64,000 bases of DNA, taken from NCBI RefSeq assembly GCF_019218285.1, contig NZ_JAHUZG010000002.1:1-64000 (forward strand), in the 5' to 3' direction. This DNA comes from Antarctobacter sediminis. GTDB lineage: Bacteria; Pseudomonadota; Alphaproteobacteria; Rhodobacterales; Rhodobacteraceae. Under the pieces are notes generated by a model. It was not told where the DNA came from and searched no databases. It saw nothing but the letters and a program-made list of their open reading frames with translations. The translations under genes and the position numbers were made by a program. Positions 55,686-64,000 of the stretch are shown piece by piece (positions within the stretch are counted from its first letter, which is position 1; every line of letters starts with the position of its first letter).

Positions 55686-56402
55686 ATGAGTGACACGATC
55701 GAAAAACCTATCGACAAGACAGCAATCCGAGACGCGGCCACCGTGGTGGTCCTGCGTGACCGGGCCACGCGGCCGCGGGTTCTGATGGGGCAACGGGGGG
55801 CCAAGGCGGCCTTCATGCCCAATAAATTCGTGTTTCCGGGCGGCGCTGTGGATGCGGCGGACGCCAGCGTCCCGCTGGCCCGGCCGCTGGCACCGCTTTG
55901 CGCGGCGCGCCTGTCCGAAGATGCCGCCCCCGGCATCGCCGACGCGCTGGCCGCTGCCGCCGTGCGCGAACTGTGGGAAGAAACCGGCCAGATCCTTGGG
56001 GTGCCTGCGCCCTGGCCTGATTCGATCCCCGAAGACTGGCTTGAATTCGCCGGCACCGGGCACCGCCCCTCGGCGGATGCGTTGCAATTCATCTTTCGCG
56101 CCATCACCCCGCCGGGCCGCCCGCGCCGCTTTGATGCGCGGTTCTTCTTGTTGGACGCCGATGAACTGGTTTCCGACCTCGACGATTTCGACGCCGCCGC
56201 GGACGAGCTTTCGCACCTGCAATGGATCGCCGTGGATGAGATCCGCAACTTCGACCTTCCCTTCATCACCGAGGTCGTTCTGGCAGAGGTCGCGGCGCGG
56301 GCGACTGACGCCACCCCGCCCAGTTCCGTCCCGTTCTTCCGCAACGACGACGAACAAAGCCTGTTCCTGCGCCTGCGCGGCACCGAAATGCGCGACGACT
56401 GA
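55686..56402 (+). CDS. NUDIX hydrolase
   Basis: 238 residues. VFPGGAVDAAD begins the Nudix box, but an insertion of about 35 residues separates it from AAVRELWEETGQILG (the RExxEE core). This expanded box is typical of the NUDT7/NUDT19-like group acting on CoA or larger nucleotide derivatives. Gene is intact and lies between DUF983 and an alpha/beta hydrolase. Confidence 0.85.
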   Translation: MSDTIEKPIDKTAIRDAATVVVLRDRATRPRVLMGQRGAKAAFMPNKFVFPGGAVDAADASVPLARPLAPLCAARLSEDAAPGIADALAAAAVRELWEETGQILGVPAPWPDSIPEDWLEFAGTGHRPSADALQFIFRAITPPGRPRRFDARFFLLDADELVSDLDDFDAAADELSHLQWIAVDEIRNFDLPFITEVVLAEVAARATDATPPSSVPFFRNDDEQSLFLRLRGTEMRDD

Positions 56403-56455
56403 CCGGGGCCTGCGCCCTCTGGCCCTTGTGGCCGGGGCGGCGTATGACTCGGGAC

Positions 56456-57223
56456 ATGTTGAATACACTTTCTCATGGCACGCCCGGCGGGCTTCCTCTT
56501 GTCATTGTCCACGGATTGTTCGGGTCCGGTCGCAACTGGGGTGTGATCGGCAAGCGGCTTGCCGATCGCTGGCACGTGCTGACGCCGGACATGCGCAACC
56601 ACGGTGACAGCCCCCGGACCGACAGCCATTCGTACTTTGACCTTGCCAACGATCTGGCCGAGGTCATCGACGCGCATGGCAGCAGGGCCCATGTTGTCGG
56701 TCATTCCATGGGCGGCAAAAGCGCGATGGTGCTTGCGCTGACCCATCCCGAAAAGGTCGCCTCCCTGCTGGTCGCGGACATTGCCCCGGTCGCCTACAGC
56801 CACAGCCAGATGCAATTCATCGAGGCGATGCGCGCGGTTGACCTGTCTCAGGTCGAAAAACGGTCGGACGCGGTGGCGCAGCTGGCCAAACATGTGCCCG
56901 ACCCGACCCTGCAAAGCTTTTTCACCCAATCGCTGGATCTCAAGGAAAAGCGGTGGAAGCTGAACCTTGACACGCTGGCGGCCGAGATGCCCAAGATCCT
57001 CGGCTTTCCCGAGGTCGAGGGCCAATACCAGGGTTCGGCTCTGTTCCTTTCCGGCGGCCAGTCCGACTATGTGCTGCCTGAACATCGCCCCCGCATCCGT
57101 GAACTCTTTCCACGGGCACGGTTCGCAAAGATGCCAAAGGCGGGTCACTGGCTGCATGCGGATGACGCGCGTGGATTCGAAGCCTCTGTCCGGGCGTTTC
57201 TCGATCATGTCGGCGACGGTTGA
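56456..57223 (+). CDS. Alpha/beta hydrolase (esterase, YbfF-like)
   Basis: 255 residues from the ATG at 56456. Oxyanion line VIVHGLFGSGRNWG, DMRNHGDSPRT, nucleophile elbow VVGHSMGGKSAM, and the late His in MPKAGHWLHAD. This follows the YbfF acyl-esterase pattern. Upstream in-frame ATGs lack ribosome-binding signals. Confidence 0.88.
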   Translation: MLNTLSHGTPGGLPLVIVHGLFGSGRNWGVIGKRLADRWHVLTPDMRNHGDSPRTDSHSYFDLANDLAEVIDAHGSRAHVVGHSMGGKSAMVLALTHPEKVASLLVADIAPVAYSHSQMQFIEAMRAVDLSQVEKRSDAVAQLAKHVPDPTLQSFFTQSLDLKEKRWKLNLDTLAAEMPKILGFPEVEGQYQGSALFLSGGQSDYVLPEHRPRIRELFPRARFAKMPKAGHWLHADDARGFEASVRAFLDHVGDG

Positions 57224-57272
57224 CCGCGTGGCATAAGCCCGCCCCTGGGATCGCGCGCCTTCACAGTTTCAC

Positions 57273-57306
57273 GTTTTCGGAAGGTTCAGCTTTCCCTTCC
57301 GAAAAC
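57273..57306. terminator. Bidirectional terminator between hydrolase and LysR genes
   Basis: Perfect 12-bp inverted repeat GTTTTCGGAAGG / CCTTCCGAAAAC (57273-57284, 57295-57306) with a 10-nt loop, between two convergent genes. A/T ends on both sides allow use in either direction. Confidence 0.6.
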
Positions 57307-57398
57307 CGCCAGTTGAGCATGGACAGGCCGTGCCCGCAGGGCAATCTGGCCTTATGCGACAGGTCTGCACGCTGGGCGCACGCCTTTGGGGTGGCCGC

Positions 57399-58358
57399 TC
57401 AGTTTTCCATCACCCTCAATTCGCCCTCCAGCCAGGGCAGCTGCGCAAGCGCGGGGCCGATGACCATGTCCCCGACAAGCATCCGCGTGGTTCGCGCCAC
57501 GTCGCGCGGAACACGGTCGGCCCAATCGGTGCCCGCGAACAGGGAAATGGTGCGCGAAAAGGGTTTGAAGGGGACCTGATGCGCCTCCATCTGGTCGTGA
57601 TAGCGCCCCGCCCGCATGTAGCCCAGCGGCGTGGTGATCGCCCAGCCCATGCCCCGCGCCACCAGTGTCATCAACGACAGGTGCGCGCCAATTTCGAAAC
57701 GCTCTGCAAATTCCAGCTTTTGCCGCGCAAGATGCGCCTCGATCTGGCGACCGATCAACTGGGCGCGGTCGTAGCGCAGGATCGGCAGACTGCGCATCAA
57801 CGGCTCTACTCCCCCTGCGGCCTCTGCCGCCCCCTTGGCGCAAACGAGGATGTAAGGGTCTCGGACCAAAGGATATTCCACGATCCCCTCCATCACCTCT
57901 CCGCTGCTGGCGGCAATCGCGAGATGCAAGCGCCGCGCCTTGATCTCGGCCGAGATCTCATGGCTGGGCGCGGTGATCAGCTTGAACCGGCAGCGCGTCA
58001 TGCTTTCGGCAAGGATGGTGACAAGCCGCGGCGTCAGATCATTGTCGAAATCGTCGATCACGCCAAGGCTGAGCGTGCTGAGATGGGTCAGATCCATAAC
58101 CGTCAGTTCGTTCTGCGCCAGCCGCAATTGCCGCAGCACTGCCTGCGTACGTTGCAGGAACGACCGGCCCGCCGGGGTCAGCCGCATCGGGCGACGTCCG
58201 TGATCCACAAGATCCACGCCCAGCGCCGCCTCGAGATTGCGCATTTGCTGACTGACGGCGGGTTGGCTCAGCCCTGTCACCTCGGCTGCCTTGGCCACCG
58301 ACCCCGTCTCTGCCAGCGCCTCGAAGACCTCAAGCCCTCGAAGCGTCACACCCTTCAT
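57399..58358 (-). CDS. LysR family regulator of the sulfonate cluster
   Basis: 319 residues from the ATG at 58358. The winged helix reads LEVFEALAETGSVAKAAEVTGLSQPAVSQQMRNLEAALGVDLVDHGRR. The effector domain starts ~90. It is divergent from the HpsN-like gene across 71 bp that hold a TCACA-N11-TGTGA site. By position it resembles the LysR (HpsR/CuyR type) regulators of organosulfonate genes. Confidence 0.9.
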   Translation of the reverse strand: MKGVTLRGLEVFEALAETGSVAKAAEVTGLSQPAVSQQMRNLEAALGVDLVDHGRRPMRLTPAGRSFLQRTQAVLRQLRLAQNELTVMDLTHLSTLSLGVIDDFDNDLTPRLVTILAESMTRCRFKLITAPSHEISAEIKARRLHLAIAASSGEVMEGIVEYPLVRDPYILVCAKGAAEAAGGVEPLMRSLPILRYDRAQLIGRQIEAHLARQKLEFAERFEIGAHLSLMTLVARGMGWAITTPLGYMRAGRYHDQMEAHQVPFKPFSRTISLFAGTDWADRVPRDVARTTRMLVGDMVIGPALAQLPWLEGELRVMEN

Positions 58359-58429
58359 CAACATCACAGATCTCCCGAGGTCACAGTTTCCGTTTTTGTG
58401 AACCTATCCGCCGCCGTCAAGGAAAACAC
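58359..58429. promoter_or_regulatory. Divergent promoter with LysR-type box TCACA-N11-TGTGA
   Basis: TCACA (58381-58385) and TGTGA (58397-58401) form an inverted repeat with 11 bp between, extended to GG(T)CACA/TGTGAACC. T-N11-A with dyad symmetry is the classic LysR recognition pattern. A partial copy, TCACAGTTTC, lies at the other end of the LysR gene (57261-57270). Confidence 0.65.
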
Positions 58430-59743
58430 ATGTCCCGCCTGATCAAATCCGCTCCCGGCTTGCCGCCCGCCTCTCAGGCGGACATCTCAGATACCGTCCA
58501 GATCATGCTTGCCCGGCTGAAAACCGGCGGCGAGGAAGCCGCCCGGGATTATGCCCGGCGCCTAGACGGCTGGACCGGCGAAATCACCGTGCCGCCGGAC
58601 ATGGCCCGCGAAGCAGGTCGCCACGTGCCCGACGCCCTGAAACAAGCCTTGGACTATGCGCATGACAACATCCGTCGCTTTGCCGAGGCGCAGCGGCAAT
58701 CGGTGCAGGATTTCGAACTCGAACTTCATCCCGGACTGACCACTGGACAGAAATGCCTGCCGGTCTCGGCGGCTGGTTGTTACGTGCCGGGCGGGCGGTA
58801 CGCGCATATCGCCTCGGCGCTGATGACCATTGCCACGGCCCGCGCGGCGGGCGTGCCGCATGTCACCGCCTGCGCCCCGCCACGTCGCGGCCCGGATGGA
58901 ACGGCGCTGGGGATTGACCCGGCAACGCTCTACACCATGCATCTCGCCGGGGCTGACACGATCCTGACCCTGGGCGGCGTTCAGGGCATCGCGGCCATGG
59001 CCTTTGGCATGTTTGGCACCCCTGCCGCCGACGTGCTGGCGGGACCGGGCAACGCCTATGTGGCCGAAGCCAAGCGACAGCTTTTTGGTCCCGTCGGCAT
59101 CGACATGTTCGCCGGACCGACCGACGTTCTGATTGTCGCGGATGCCACCGCCGACCCCGAGCTTGTCGCGCTGGATCTTGCCGGACAGGCCGAACACGGG
59201 CCGACCTCGCCCTGCTGGCTGGTGACGGATCACGAACCTCTGGCCCGCCGGGTGGCCGAAATCATGCCGAAAACCTGCGCACTGATCGGCGGGGACAACG
59301 GTGCGACCGCGCTGCAAGCATGGGAGGCGATGGGCGAAATCCTTCTTTGCAACAGCCGTGAGGAAATGGCCGCCGAGGCCGACCGCTATGCGCCCGAACA
59401 CCTGCATGTCCAATGCGCAGACCTGCCGTGGTGGAACGCGCGGCTGAATGCCTACGGCTCGCTGTTCCTTGGCCCGAACACCACGGTGGCCTTTGGTGAC
59501 AAGGCCTCGGGGCCCAACCACGTGCTGCCCACTGGCGGGGCCGCGCGCTACACTGGTGGGCTGTCGGTGCACAAGTTCCTGAAAACCGTCACATGGCAGA
59601 GGGCCGAAGGCGAGGCCCTGCCCGCCCTTGCCCGTGCCACCTCGGTCATTTCCCGCGCCGAGGGCATGACCGGTCACGCCTTGACCGCCGAAGCGCGGCT
59701 GGCCAACCTCTCTCCACGCGCCTGCGTTGCCAATGAAAGTTGA
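58430..59743 (+). CDS. hpsN: Histidinol-dehydrogenase-family enzyme, probably sulfopropanediol 3-dehydrogenase (HpsN)
   Basis: 437 residues with full HisD lines: CYVPGGRYAHIASALMTIATARAAGV, DTILTLGGVQGIAAMAFG, VLAGPGNAYVAEAKRQLFG, IDMFAGPTDVLIVAD and the zinc-ligand region LAGQAEHGPTSPCWLV. A His in SVHKFLKTVTW is the fourth ligand region. In HpsN the same fold oxidises (R)-2,3-dihydroxypropane-1-sulfonate to sulfolactate. Linkage to a CuyA-type desulfonase and a LysR, and absence of his-operon neighbours, favour HpsN over HisD. Confidence 0.78.
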   Translation: MSRLIKSAPGLPPASQADISDTVQIMLARLKTGGEEAARDYARRLDGWTGEITVPPDMAREAGRHVPDALKQALDYAHDNIRRFAEAQRQSVQDFELELHPGLTTGQKCLPVSAAGCYVPGGRYAHIASALMTIATARAAGVPHVTACAPPRRGPDGTALGIDPATLYTMHLAGADTILTLGGVQGIAAMAFGMFGTPAADVLAGPGNAYVAEAKRQLFGPVGIDMFAGPTDVLIVADATADPELVALDLAGQAEHGPTSPCWLVTDHEPLARRVAEIMPKTCALIGGDNGATALQAWEAMGEILLCNSREEMAAEADRYAPEHLHVQCADLPWWNARLNAYGSLFLGPNTTVAFGDKASGPNHVLPTGGAARYTGGLSVHKFLKTVTWQRAEGEALPALARATSVISRAEGMTGHALTAEARLANLSPRACVANES

Positions 59744-59746
59744 ATC

Positions 59747-60757
59747 ATGAATCTTGCCAAGTTCCCCCGTGTCCGCCTTGCCCATCTGCCCACCCCGCTG
59801 GAACCCCTGCCCCGCCTTAGCGAATTGTTGGGCGGTCCGGAAATCTGGATAAAACGCGACGATTGCACCGGTCTGTCAACAGGCGGAAACAAGACCCGCA
59901 AACTGGAATTCCTCATGGCAGAGGCCATGGAACAGGGCGCAGACGTTGTCCTGACGCAGGGCGCAACCCAGTCGAACCATGCCCGCCAGACCGCCGCGGC
60001 CGCCGCCAAGCTGGGGATGGAATGCCATATCCTGCTGGAGGACCGCACCGGCTATAACCACGAAAACTATCGCTACAACGGCAACGTTCTTCTGGACGTG
60101 CTGCATGGCGCCTCGATCGAACATCGCGGCCCCGATCTGGACATGAACGCCGAGATGGAGGCCGTGGCCGAAGATATGCGCGCCAAGGGCAAGCGCGCCT
60201 ACACGATCCCCGGCGGCGGATCGAATGCCACCGGCGCGCTGGGCTATGTCAACTGCGCGCTTGAGATGCTGAACCAGTTTGTCGAAACCGGGCTGCGCGT
60301 CGATCACATCGTCCATGCCACCGGCTCGGCCGGGACGCAGGCCGGGCTGATCACCGGGTTGAAGGCCATGAACGCTGACATTCCCCTGTTGGGAATCGGC
60401 GTGCGCGCGCCCAAACCCAAGCAAGAGGAGAACGTCTTCAACCTAGCCGTGAAGACCGCCGAGAAACTGGGCTGCCCCGGTGTCGTTGCGCGCGAAGACG
60501 TTGTGGCCAATACCGATTACGTCGGTGACGGCTATGGTATTCCCGCCGAAAGCACGCTGGAGGCGATCGACCTCTTTGCCCGCCATGAGGCGATCCTGCT
60601 GGACCCGGTCTATTCCGCCAAAGGCGCGGCCGGGCTGATCGACTTGATCCGCAAGGGCCATTTCAAAAGCCACGAACGCGTGGTGTTCCTGCACACCGGC
60701 GGCGCCATCGGCCTGACCGGCTACACCCATGCATTCGACGTGAAATCGCGGGCATGA
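59747..60757 (+). CDS. cuyA: PLP-dependent L-cysteate sulfo-lyase (CuyA) / D-cysteine desulfhydrase family
   Basis: 336 residues, 3 bp after hps[24 protein letters not shown] carries the PLP lysine (K49, GGNK). [21 protein letters not shown] and PYxxPGG-like [22 protein letters not shown] follow, with [13 protein letters not shown] for phosphate binding. The sequence strongly resembles my memory of the roseobacter CuyA, which splits cysteate into pyruvate, ammonia and sulfite. D-cysteine desulfhydrase is the alternative. Confidence 0.8.
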   Translation: MNLAKFPRVRLAHLPTPLEPLPRLSELLGGPEIWIKRDDCTGLSTGGNKTRKLEFLMAEAMEQGADVVLTQGATQSNHARQTAAAAAKLGMECHILLEDRTGYNHENYRYNGNVLLDVLHGASIEHRGPDLDMNAEMEAVAEDMRAKGKRAYTIPGGGSNATGALGYVNCALEMLNQFVETGLRVDHIVHATGSAGTQAGLITGLKAMNADIPLLGIGVRAPKPKQEENVFNLAVKTAEKLGCPGVVAREDVVANTDYVGDGYGIPAESTLEAIDLFARHEAILLDPVYSAKGAAGLIDLIRKGHFKSHERVVFLHTGGAIGLTGYTHAFDVKSRA

Positions 60758-61419
60758 GGCCTGTAGGAATCCTTGGCGGGATGGGGCCACAGGCCACCAT
60801 CCTGCTGATGCAAAAAGTGCTGGACGCGGTGCCGGCGCAGGATGACGCCGATCATGTGCCGCTGATCGTGCATCAGAACCCGGCGGTGCCTTCGCGCATC
60901 GCCGCGCTGATCGACGGCACCGGCCCCTCACCCCTGCCCGCCTTGCAGGCCATGGCCCGCGATCTTGAGTCAGCGGGCGCCACGGCGCTGGCCATGCCCT
61001 GCAACACCGCGCATCACTATGCGGCGGGCATCCGGGCCGCGACCGACCTGCCCTTTATCGACATGCTCTCGGCCACCGCAAAGGCGCTGTCGGACAAGGG
61101 GCGGATCGGCATCCTTGCTTCTCCAGCCACGCGGCTGACCGGCGTCTTCGATCATTACCTTGACGCGCCTTTTACCGCGCCCCCCGACGACGCGCCGCTG
61201 CTAGGGATGATCCGCGCCATCAAGGCCGGCGCGACCGCGCAACAGATCCTGCCCGCGCTGACCGAAGAGGCCCGGCGGCTACAGGAACGCACCGATCACA
61301 TCCTGATCGCCTGCACGGAACTGTCACTGGCCGCCCCGCTGCTGCCGCAGGACGTCGCCTGGACCGATAGCCTCGATTGTCTTGTCGCGCGGATCGTGGC
61401 GCAGGCCAAGGTCGCCTGA
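60754..61419 (+). CDS. Aspartate/glutamate racemase family protein
   Basis: 221 residues; starts inside the cuyA stop (ATGA). [20 protein letters not shown] at the start and both catalytic cysteines: C83 in [10 protein letters not shown] and C187 in IACTELSL. Cofactor-free two-base racemases of this type act on Asp, Glu or analogues. Next to CuyA a cysteate racemase is an attractive guess, since cysteate is the sulfonate analogue of aspartate. Confidence 0.85.
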   Translation: MRPVGILGGMGPQATILLMQKVLDAVPAQDDADHVPLIVHQNPAVPSRIAALIDGTGPSPLPALQAMARDLESAGATALAMPCNTAHHYAAGIRAATDLPFIDMLSATAKALSDKGRIGILASPATRLTGVFDHYLDAPFTAPPDDAPLLGMIRAIKAGATAQQILPALTEEARRLQERTDHILIACTELSLAAPLLPQDVAWTDSLDCLVARIVAQAKVA

Positions 61420-61426
61420 CCACCGC

Positions 61427-61777
61427 CTATTGCCCGCGACAGACCTGTTCTGCGCGGGCGGCAAAGGCCTTGTAGCGCTGCCAGAACGCCTCGTTCCGGG
61501 GATTGTCCGACTGGCGGATTTCCTGCGCGCGATGCGGGTCCGAAAAGAAGGTCACCGCCAGGCGTTGATCCGAAACCGAAAGATCCCGATCCGCCACGCC
61601 CTGCACACAACCGCACAGCCGCCGCGTTGCCCCTTGCCGCCCGGCGGCGACGCAGGCGTCCGCGATGGGGCCCGAACTGATCCGCACCTGCGGCGCGCCA
61701 TAGGACCGCTTGGAGGAATTTCCGCCGCCACATGCCGCCAGCCCAAGGCAGGCAGCCAGAATTACCGCTTGCTTCAT
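61427..61777 (-). CDS. Small lipoprotein
   Basis: 116 residues from the ATG at 61777. Signal and lipobox MKQAVILAACLGLAAC-GGG (two candidate cysteines; LAAC fits best). The mature part has four cysteines, two of them in VAAGRQGATRRLCGCVQGVAD. It is convergent with the racemase gene (7 bp). This resembles a family of arginine transporter-like small roseobacter lipoproteins only loosely; function unknown. Confidence 0.7.
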   Translation of the reverse strand: MKQAVILAACLGLAACGGGNSSKRSYGAPQVRISSGPIADACVAAGRQGATRRLCGCVQGVADRDLSVSDQRLAVTFFSDPHRAQEIRQSDNPRNEAFWQRYKAFAARAEQVCRGQ

Positions 61778-61866
61778 AATTACCTGTCTCTCGTTGACCG
61801 GCCGCGGATTTTCCGTCTGAACCGGCTCTGCCCTCGAGCGTATCATGCGCCAAACCGCGCGCCGCT

Positions 61867-63534
61867 TCAAGAAACCTCGTGCAAACGGCCAAAGGCCTCG
61901 GCCACCCATGGCGCATAGGGGGGCCAGCCATCCTTGCGCGCCTTGTAGAGCGGTTGCCGCACCTGCCCGGCCGAGGCCGTATGCACCCGCCGCCGGTTGT
62001 CCTGAGGCGCAAGACAGGCATCGTCCCACGCAAGCCCGAGTTCCGAAATCAGCGCCTGTATTTCCTGCGTCGGGGCTTCGGTCAGACCGCCATAATCCAA
62101 CCGCTGCACACGCCCCGGCCAATCCGCCTCACATCGCGCGGTCCAGTCTTGATACAGCCCGTAATAGGCCACGACATCCTCCAGATCATAGCAATAGCCC
62201 AGCGATTGCGCGGTAAAATACTGCCGCAGGTTGGACCAGCAGACCGAGACCGCATCCCGAACCACATGGACGATCCGCGCCTCGGGGAAGGCCGCGCAGA
62301 TCAGCGGCAGGAAACAGAAGTTATGCGGCATCTTGTCGGTGACATAGCGCGCGCCCCCGGACAGTTCCGCAAGCCGCGACAGATAGGTGTCCCGCAGGTC
62401 CTGCAAGGCCTCTGGCGTCACGGGATCGCCGGTCAGGAACCGCCGGGCCAGATCGGCAAGGTAAGGCAGTTCGCCACCCCCGGCCACGTCGCGATGCGCC
62501 GAGATGATCTGTTCTGTCACGGTTGTGCCGGATCGCGGCATTCCAAGGATAAAGATCGGCACCACCGGGGGCGAAGGAACCTCGCACAGCGCCGGCACCT
62601 CCAGATCCGCAAGCCTTTCAAACAGCGCATCATCCTGCGCGATATCATAGCCCATCATTGCCTTGCGCAGGGCGTTGCCCTCTTCAAGAAAAGGCCATGC
62701 ACGGTCGGGCTGCCCCAGTTTGTCATAGGCGTCGAAGAGGCCAAAACAGATGCGCGCCCGATCCATTGGCGACTGCGCCGGGTCGTCGTACAGGGCGCGC
62801 ATCTGGCGCAAATGGGCATCCGCGCCGTCCCACCGTTTGATCGCTGCAAGGTTGCGATGCGCCTCGGCGAAAGCGGGCGCAATCGCGACCGCACGCCGAT
62901 AGCTTTCCTCTGCCTTGGCAAAATCGCCTTGTTCATAGGCCGCCACGCCAAGAATGTTGTGGGCCACGGCAACATCGGGCGAGGCCGCGATCACCTCATC
63001 GCACAGGCCGGCAGCCTCTGGCAGATTGCCCCGATCCGCCAGAACGGCCGCCAGTTCCATCTTTGCCCCCAAATGCGCGGGGGCCAGGCGCAAGGCGGTG
63101 CGGGCGGCGCTTTCGGCCTCTTCCATGCGACCCGTAGCGCGCAGGGCGACGGAATGATTGACCCACGCTTCGGGCAGGTCCGGGCGCAGTTCCGCGGCGC
63201 GCGCCAGCGATTGCTCTGCCTCGGCAAAGGCACCAAGCTCCAGCAAAACGCCGCCGTGGATTTGCCACAGAACATAGCTTTCGGGATAGACGGGCAACAG
63301 CCGCCCCGCCTCTTCGGCAACCAGAACCGTATGCCCGGCCTTGTGAGCCTTGACCAAGAGGTCCAGCACCTCTTGCGGTGGAGCATGTTCGGGCAGGCGC
63401 GCAATCAAGGTCCGCGCCTTGGCATTGCCGGGATACCGCGCCAGCACATCGCGGCACAATGCGCGCGCCTGCCCGGCATCCCCCTTGCGTTCATGTGCCC
63501 TGGCCCGCGCCAGCGTGGTTTCGACCCTCGCCAT
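61867..63534 (-). CDS. TPR-containing sulfotransferase
   Basis: 555 residues. Residues ~1-280 are tetratricopeptide-like repeats (LPEAWVNHSVALRATGRMEEAESAARTALRLAP, AVAHNILGVAAYEQGDFAKAEESYRRAVAIAP). The C-terminal half is a PAPS-dependent sulfotransferase: 5'-phosphosulfate loop FILGMPRSGTTVTEQIISAH, then ARIVHVVRDAVSVCWSNLRQYF. It transfers sulfate to an unknown acceptor, perhaps a surface polysaccharide or protein. Confidence 0.9.
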   Translation of the reverse strand: MARVETTLARARAHERKGDAGQARALCRDVLARYPGNAKARTLIARLPEHAPPQEVLDLLVKAHKAGHTVLVAEEAGRLLPVYPESYVLWQIHGGVLLELGAFAEAEQSLARAAELRPDLPEAWVNHSVALRATGRMEEAESAARTALRLAPAHLGAKMELAAVLADRGNLPEAAGLCDEVIAASPDVAVAHNILGVAAYEQGDFAKAEESYRRAVAIAPAFAEAHRNLAAIKRWDGADAHLRQMRALYDDPAQSPMDRARICFGLFDAYDKLGQPDRAWPFLEEGNALRKAMMGYDIAQDDALFERLADLEVPALCEVPSPPVVPIFILGMPRSGTTVTEQIISAHRDVAGGGELPYLADLARRFLTGDPVTPEALQDLRDTYLSRLAELSGGARYVTDKMPHNFCFLPLICAAFPEARIVHVVRDAVSVCWSNLRQYFTAQSLGYCYDLEDVVAYYGLYQDWTARCEADWPGRVQRLDYGGLTEAPTQEIQALISELGLAWDDACLAPQDNRRRVHTASAGQVRQPLYKARKDGWPPYAPWVAEAFGRLHEVS

Positions 63535-63720
63535 ATCCTGCCCCCGTTTTTATCCGCGGGGACATTAGGCGCATCAAGGTAAACGGTGGGTTTCCGAATG
63601 CGCAACCGACAGCGCGCGCCTGTTGCCATGACCCCACAACTGCACAGATGCCACAAATCCCGCCATTGCCCTGCGGCACCTGATTTGCAAGGCAGCCCAC
63701 GGTCAGAAAAGGAACGGCTC

Positions 63721-64000
63721 ATGTCTTGGTCCGCCCGCCTGTTTTTGCTTGCCGGTTTCGTCGCGCTCGTCGGCTGTGACGTCAGCGGCGGAGATCTGGA
63801 ACGCGCAAGGATGAGCTTTGGCGTCAGTGATCCGCGACCGGCGGCCTTTCAGATCTGCGGCAGTCACAACTGCAACAAGCGCGTTCCCGTGTCGCTGGCA
63901 CCGGCGGAATGGAGGCAGGCGAAAGCCCCGCTTGCCTCATTTCCCCGTTCTGCCAAGGCTGAGCGCCGCGCCCTGGCAGAAACCCTGCGCCGGCTTGAGG
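63721..64000 (+). CDS. Lipoprotein, partial (runs off the window)
   Basis: ATG at 63721 with AAGGAA upstream. MSWSARLFLLAGFVALVGC is a lipoprotein signal with lipobox LVGC. The next ~75 residues contain ICGSHNCNKRVPVSLAPAEW and continue open past base 64000. Family not recognised. Confidence 0.75.
   Translation, partial: MSWSARLFLLAGFVALVGCDVSGGDLERARMSFGVSDPRPAAFQICGSHNCNKRVPVSLAPAEWRQAKAPLASFPRSAKAERRALAETLRRLE

Noticed and set aside
58430-59743. Histidine biosynthesis hisD
   Set aside because: No his genes around it; linked to CuyA and LysR, which fits HpsN better, although sequence alone cannot exclude HisD activity.

Overview
The window is GC-rich chromosomal DNA with the gene content of a marine alphaproteobacterium of the Roseobacter group (Rhodobacteraceae). 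The pointers are a TAXI-type TRAP transporter, MttB-family methyltransferases, an HpsN/CuyA organosulfonate cluster, PleD-type diguanylate cyclases and small families such as DUF3572 and DUF983. This is a content-based judgement; no 16S rRNA gene is present.

Region by region. (1) 1-7.5 kb: the N-terminal ~2,500 residues of a giant RTX calcium-binding protein with seven spacer modules; its C-terminus lies outside the window. (2) 7.7-15.2 kb: a minus-strand operon for a TAXI TRAP transporter, a LacI-type regulator and an opine-dehydrogenase-like enzyme, divergent from a glutathionyl-hydroquinone-reductase-like GST and a metal-dependent lactonase/amidohydrolase. (3) 15.2-20.6 kb: CoA-transferase, hotdog hydratase, MmgE/PrpD protein and CitE-type lyase, divergent from a LysR regulator. 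This combination matches the itaconate/mesaconate (C5-dicarboxylate) CoA pathway. (4) 20.6-25.7 kb: a peptide/nickel-type ABC importer whose promoter carries the same spaced repeat as the LysR/CoA-transferase divergent promoter.

(5) 26.0-44.6 kb: an 18.6-kb island integrated in the 3' end of tRNA-Thr(UGU), bounded by an imperfect 26-bp direct repeat. Its core is integrase, AlpA-like regulator, replication protein, primase-helicase and small terminase with no capsid or tail genes, which is the plan of a phage-inducible chromosomal island (phage satellite). Its cargo is a complete type I restriction-modification operon with an extra uncharacterised gene between hsdS and hsdR, an OLD-family nuclease, an HExxH metallopeptidase-like protein, a Rha-type regulator and a frameshifted uracil-DNA-glycosylase. 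(6) 44.6-46.9 kb: a scar with a degenerate IS3-family element and a truncated integrase next to tRNA-Gln(UUG), probably the remains of a second integration.

(7) 46.9-55.1 kb: an HNOB-domain protein that lacks the heme histidine, paired with a diguanylate cyclase; an MttB-family methyltransferase; a HAD phosphatase with DUF3572; a PleD-like cyclase with degenerate receivers; and an ECF sigma / membrane protein / CpxP-like unit with an EF-hand protein. (8) 55.3-64 kb: DUF983, NUDIX hydrolase, alpha/beta hydrolase, then an organosulfonate cluster (LysR, HpsN-like dehydrogenase, CuyA-like cysteate sulfo-lyase, Asp/Glu-racemase family protein), a small lipoprotein, a TPR-sulfotransferase and the start of another lipoprotein.

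All assignments come from reading translated sequence and motifs by eye; no database search was possible.
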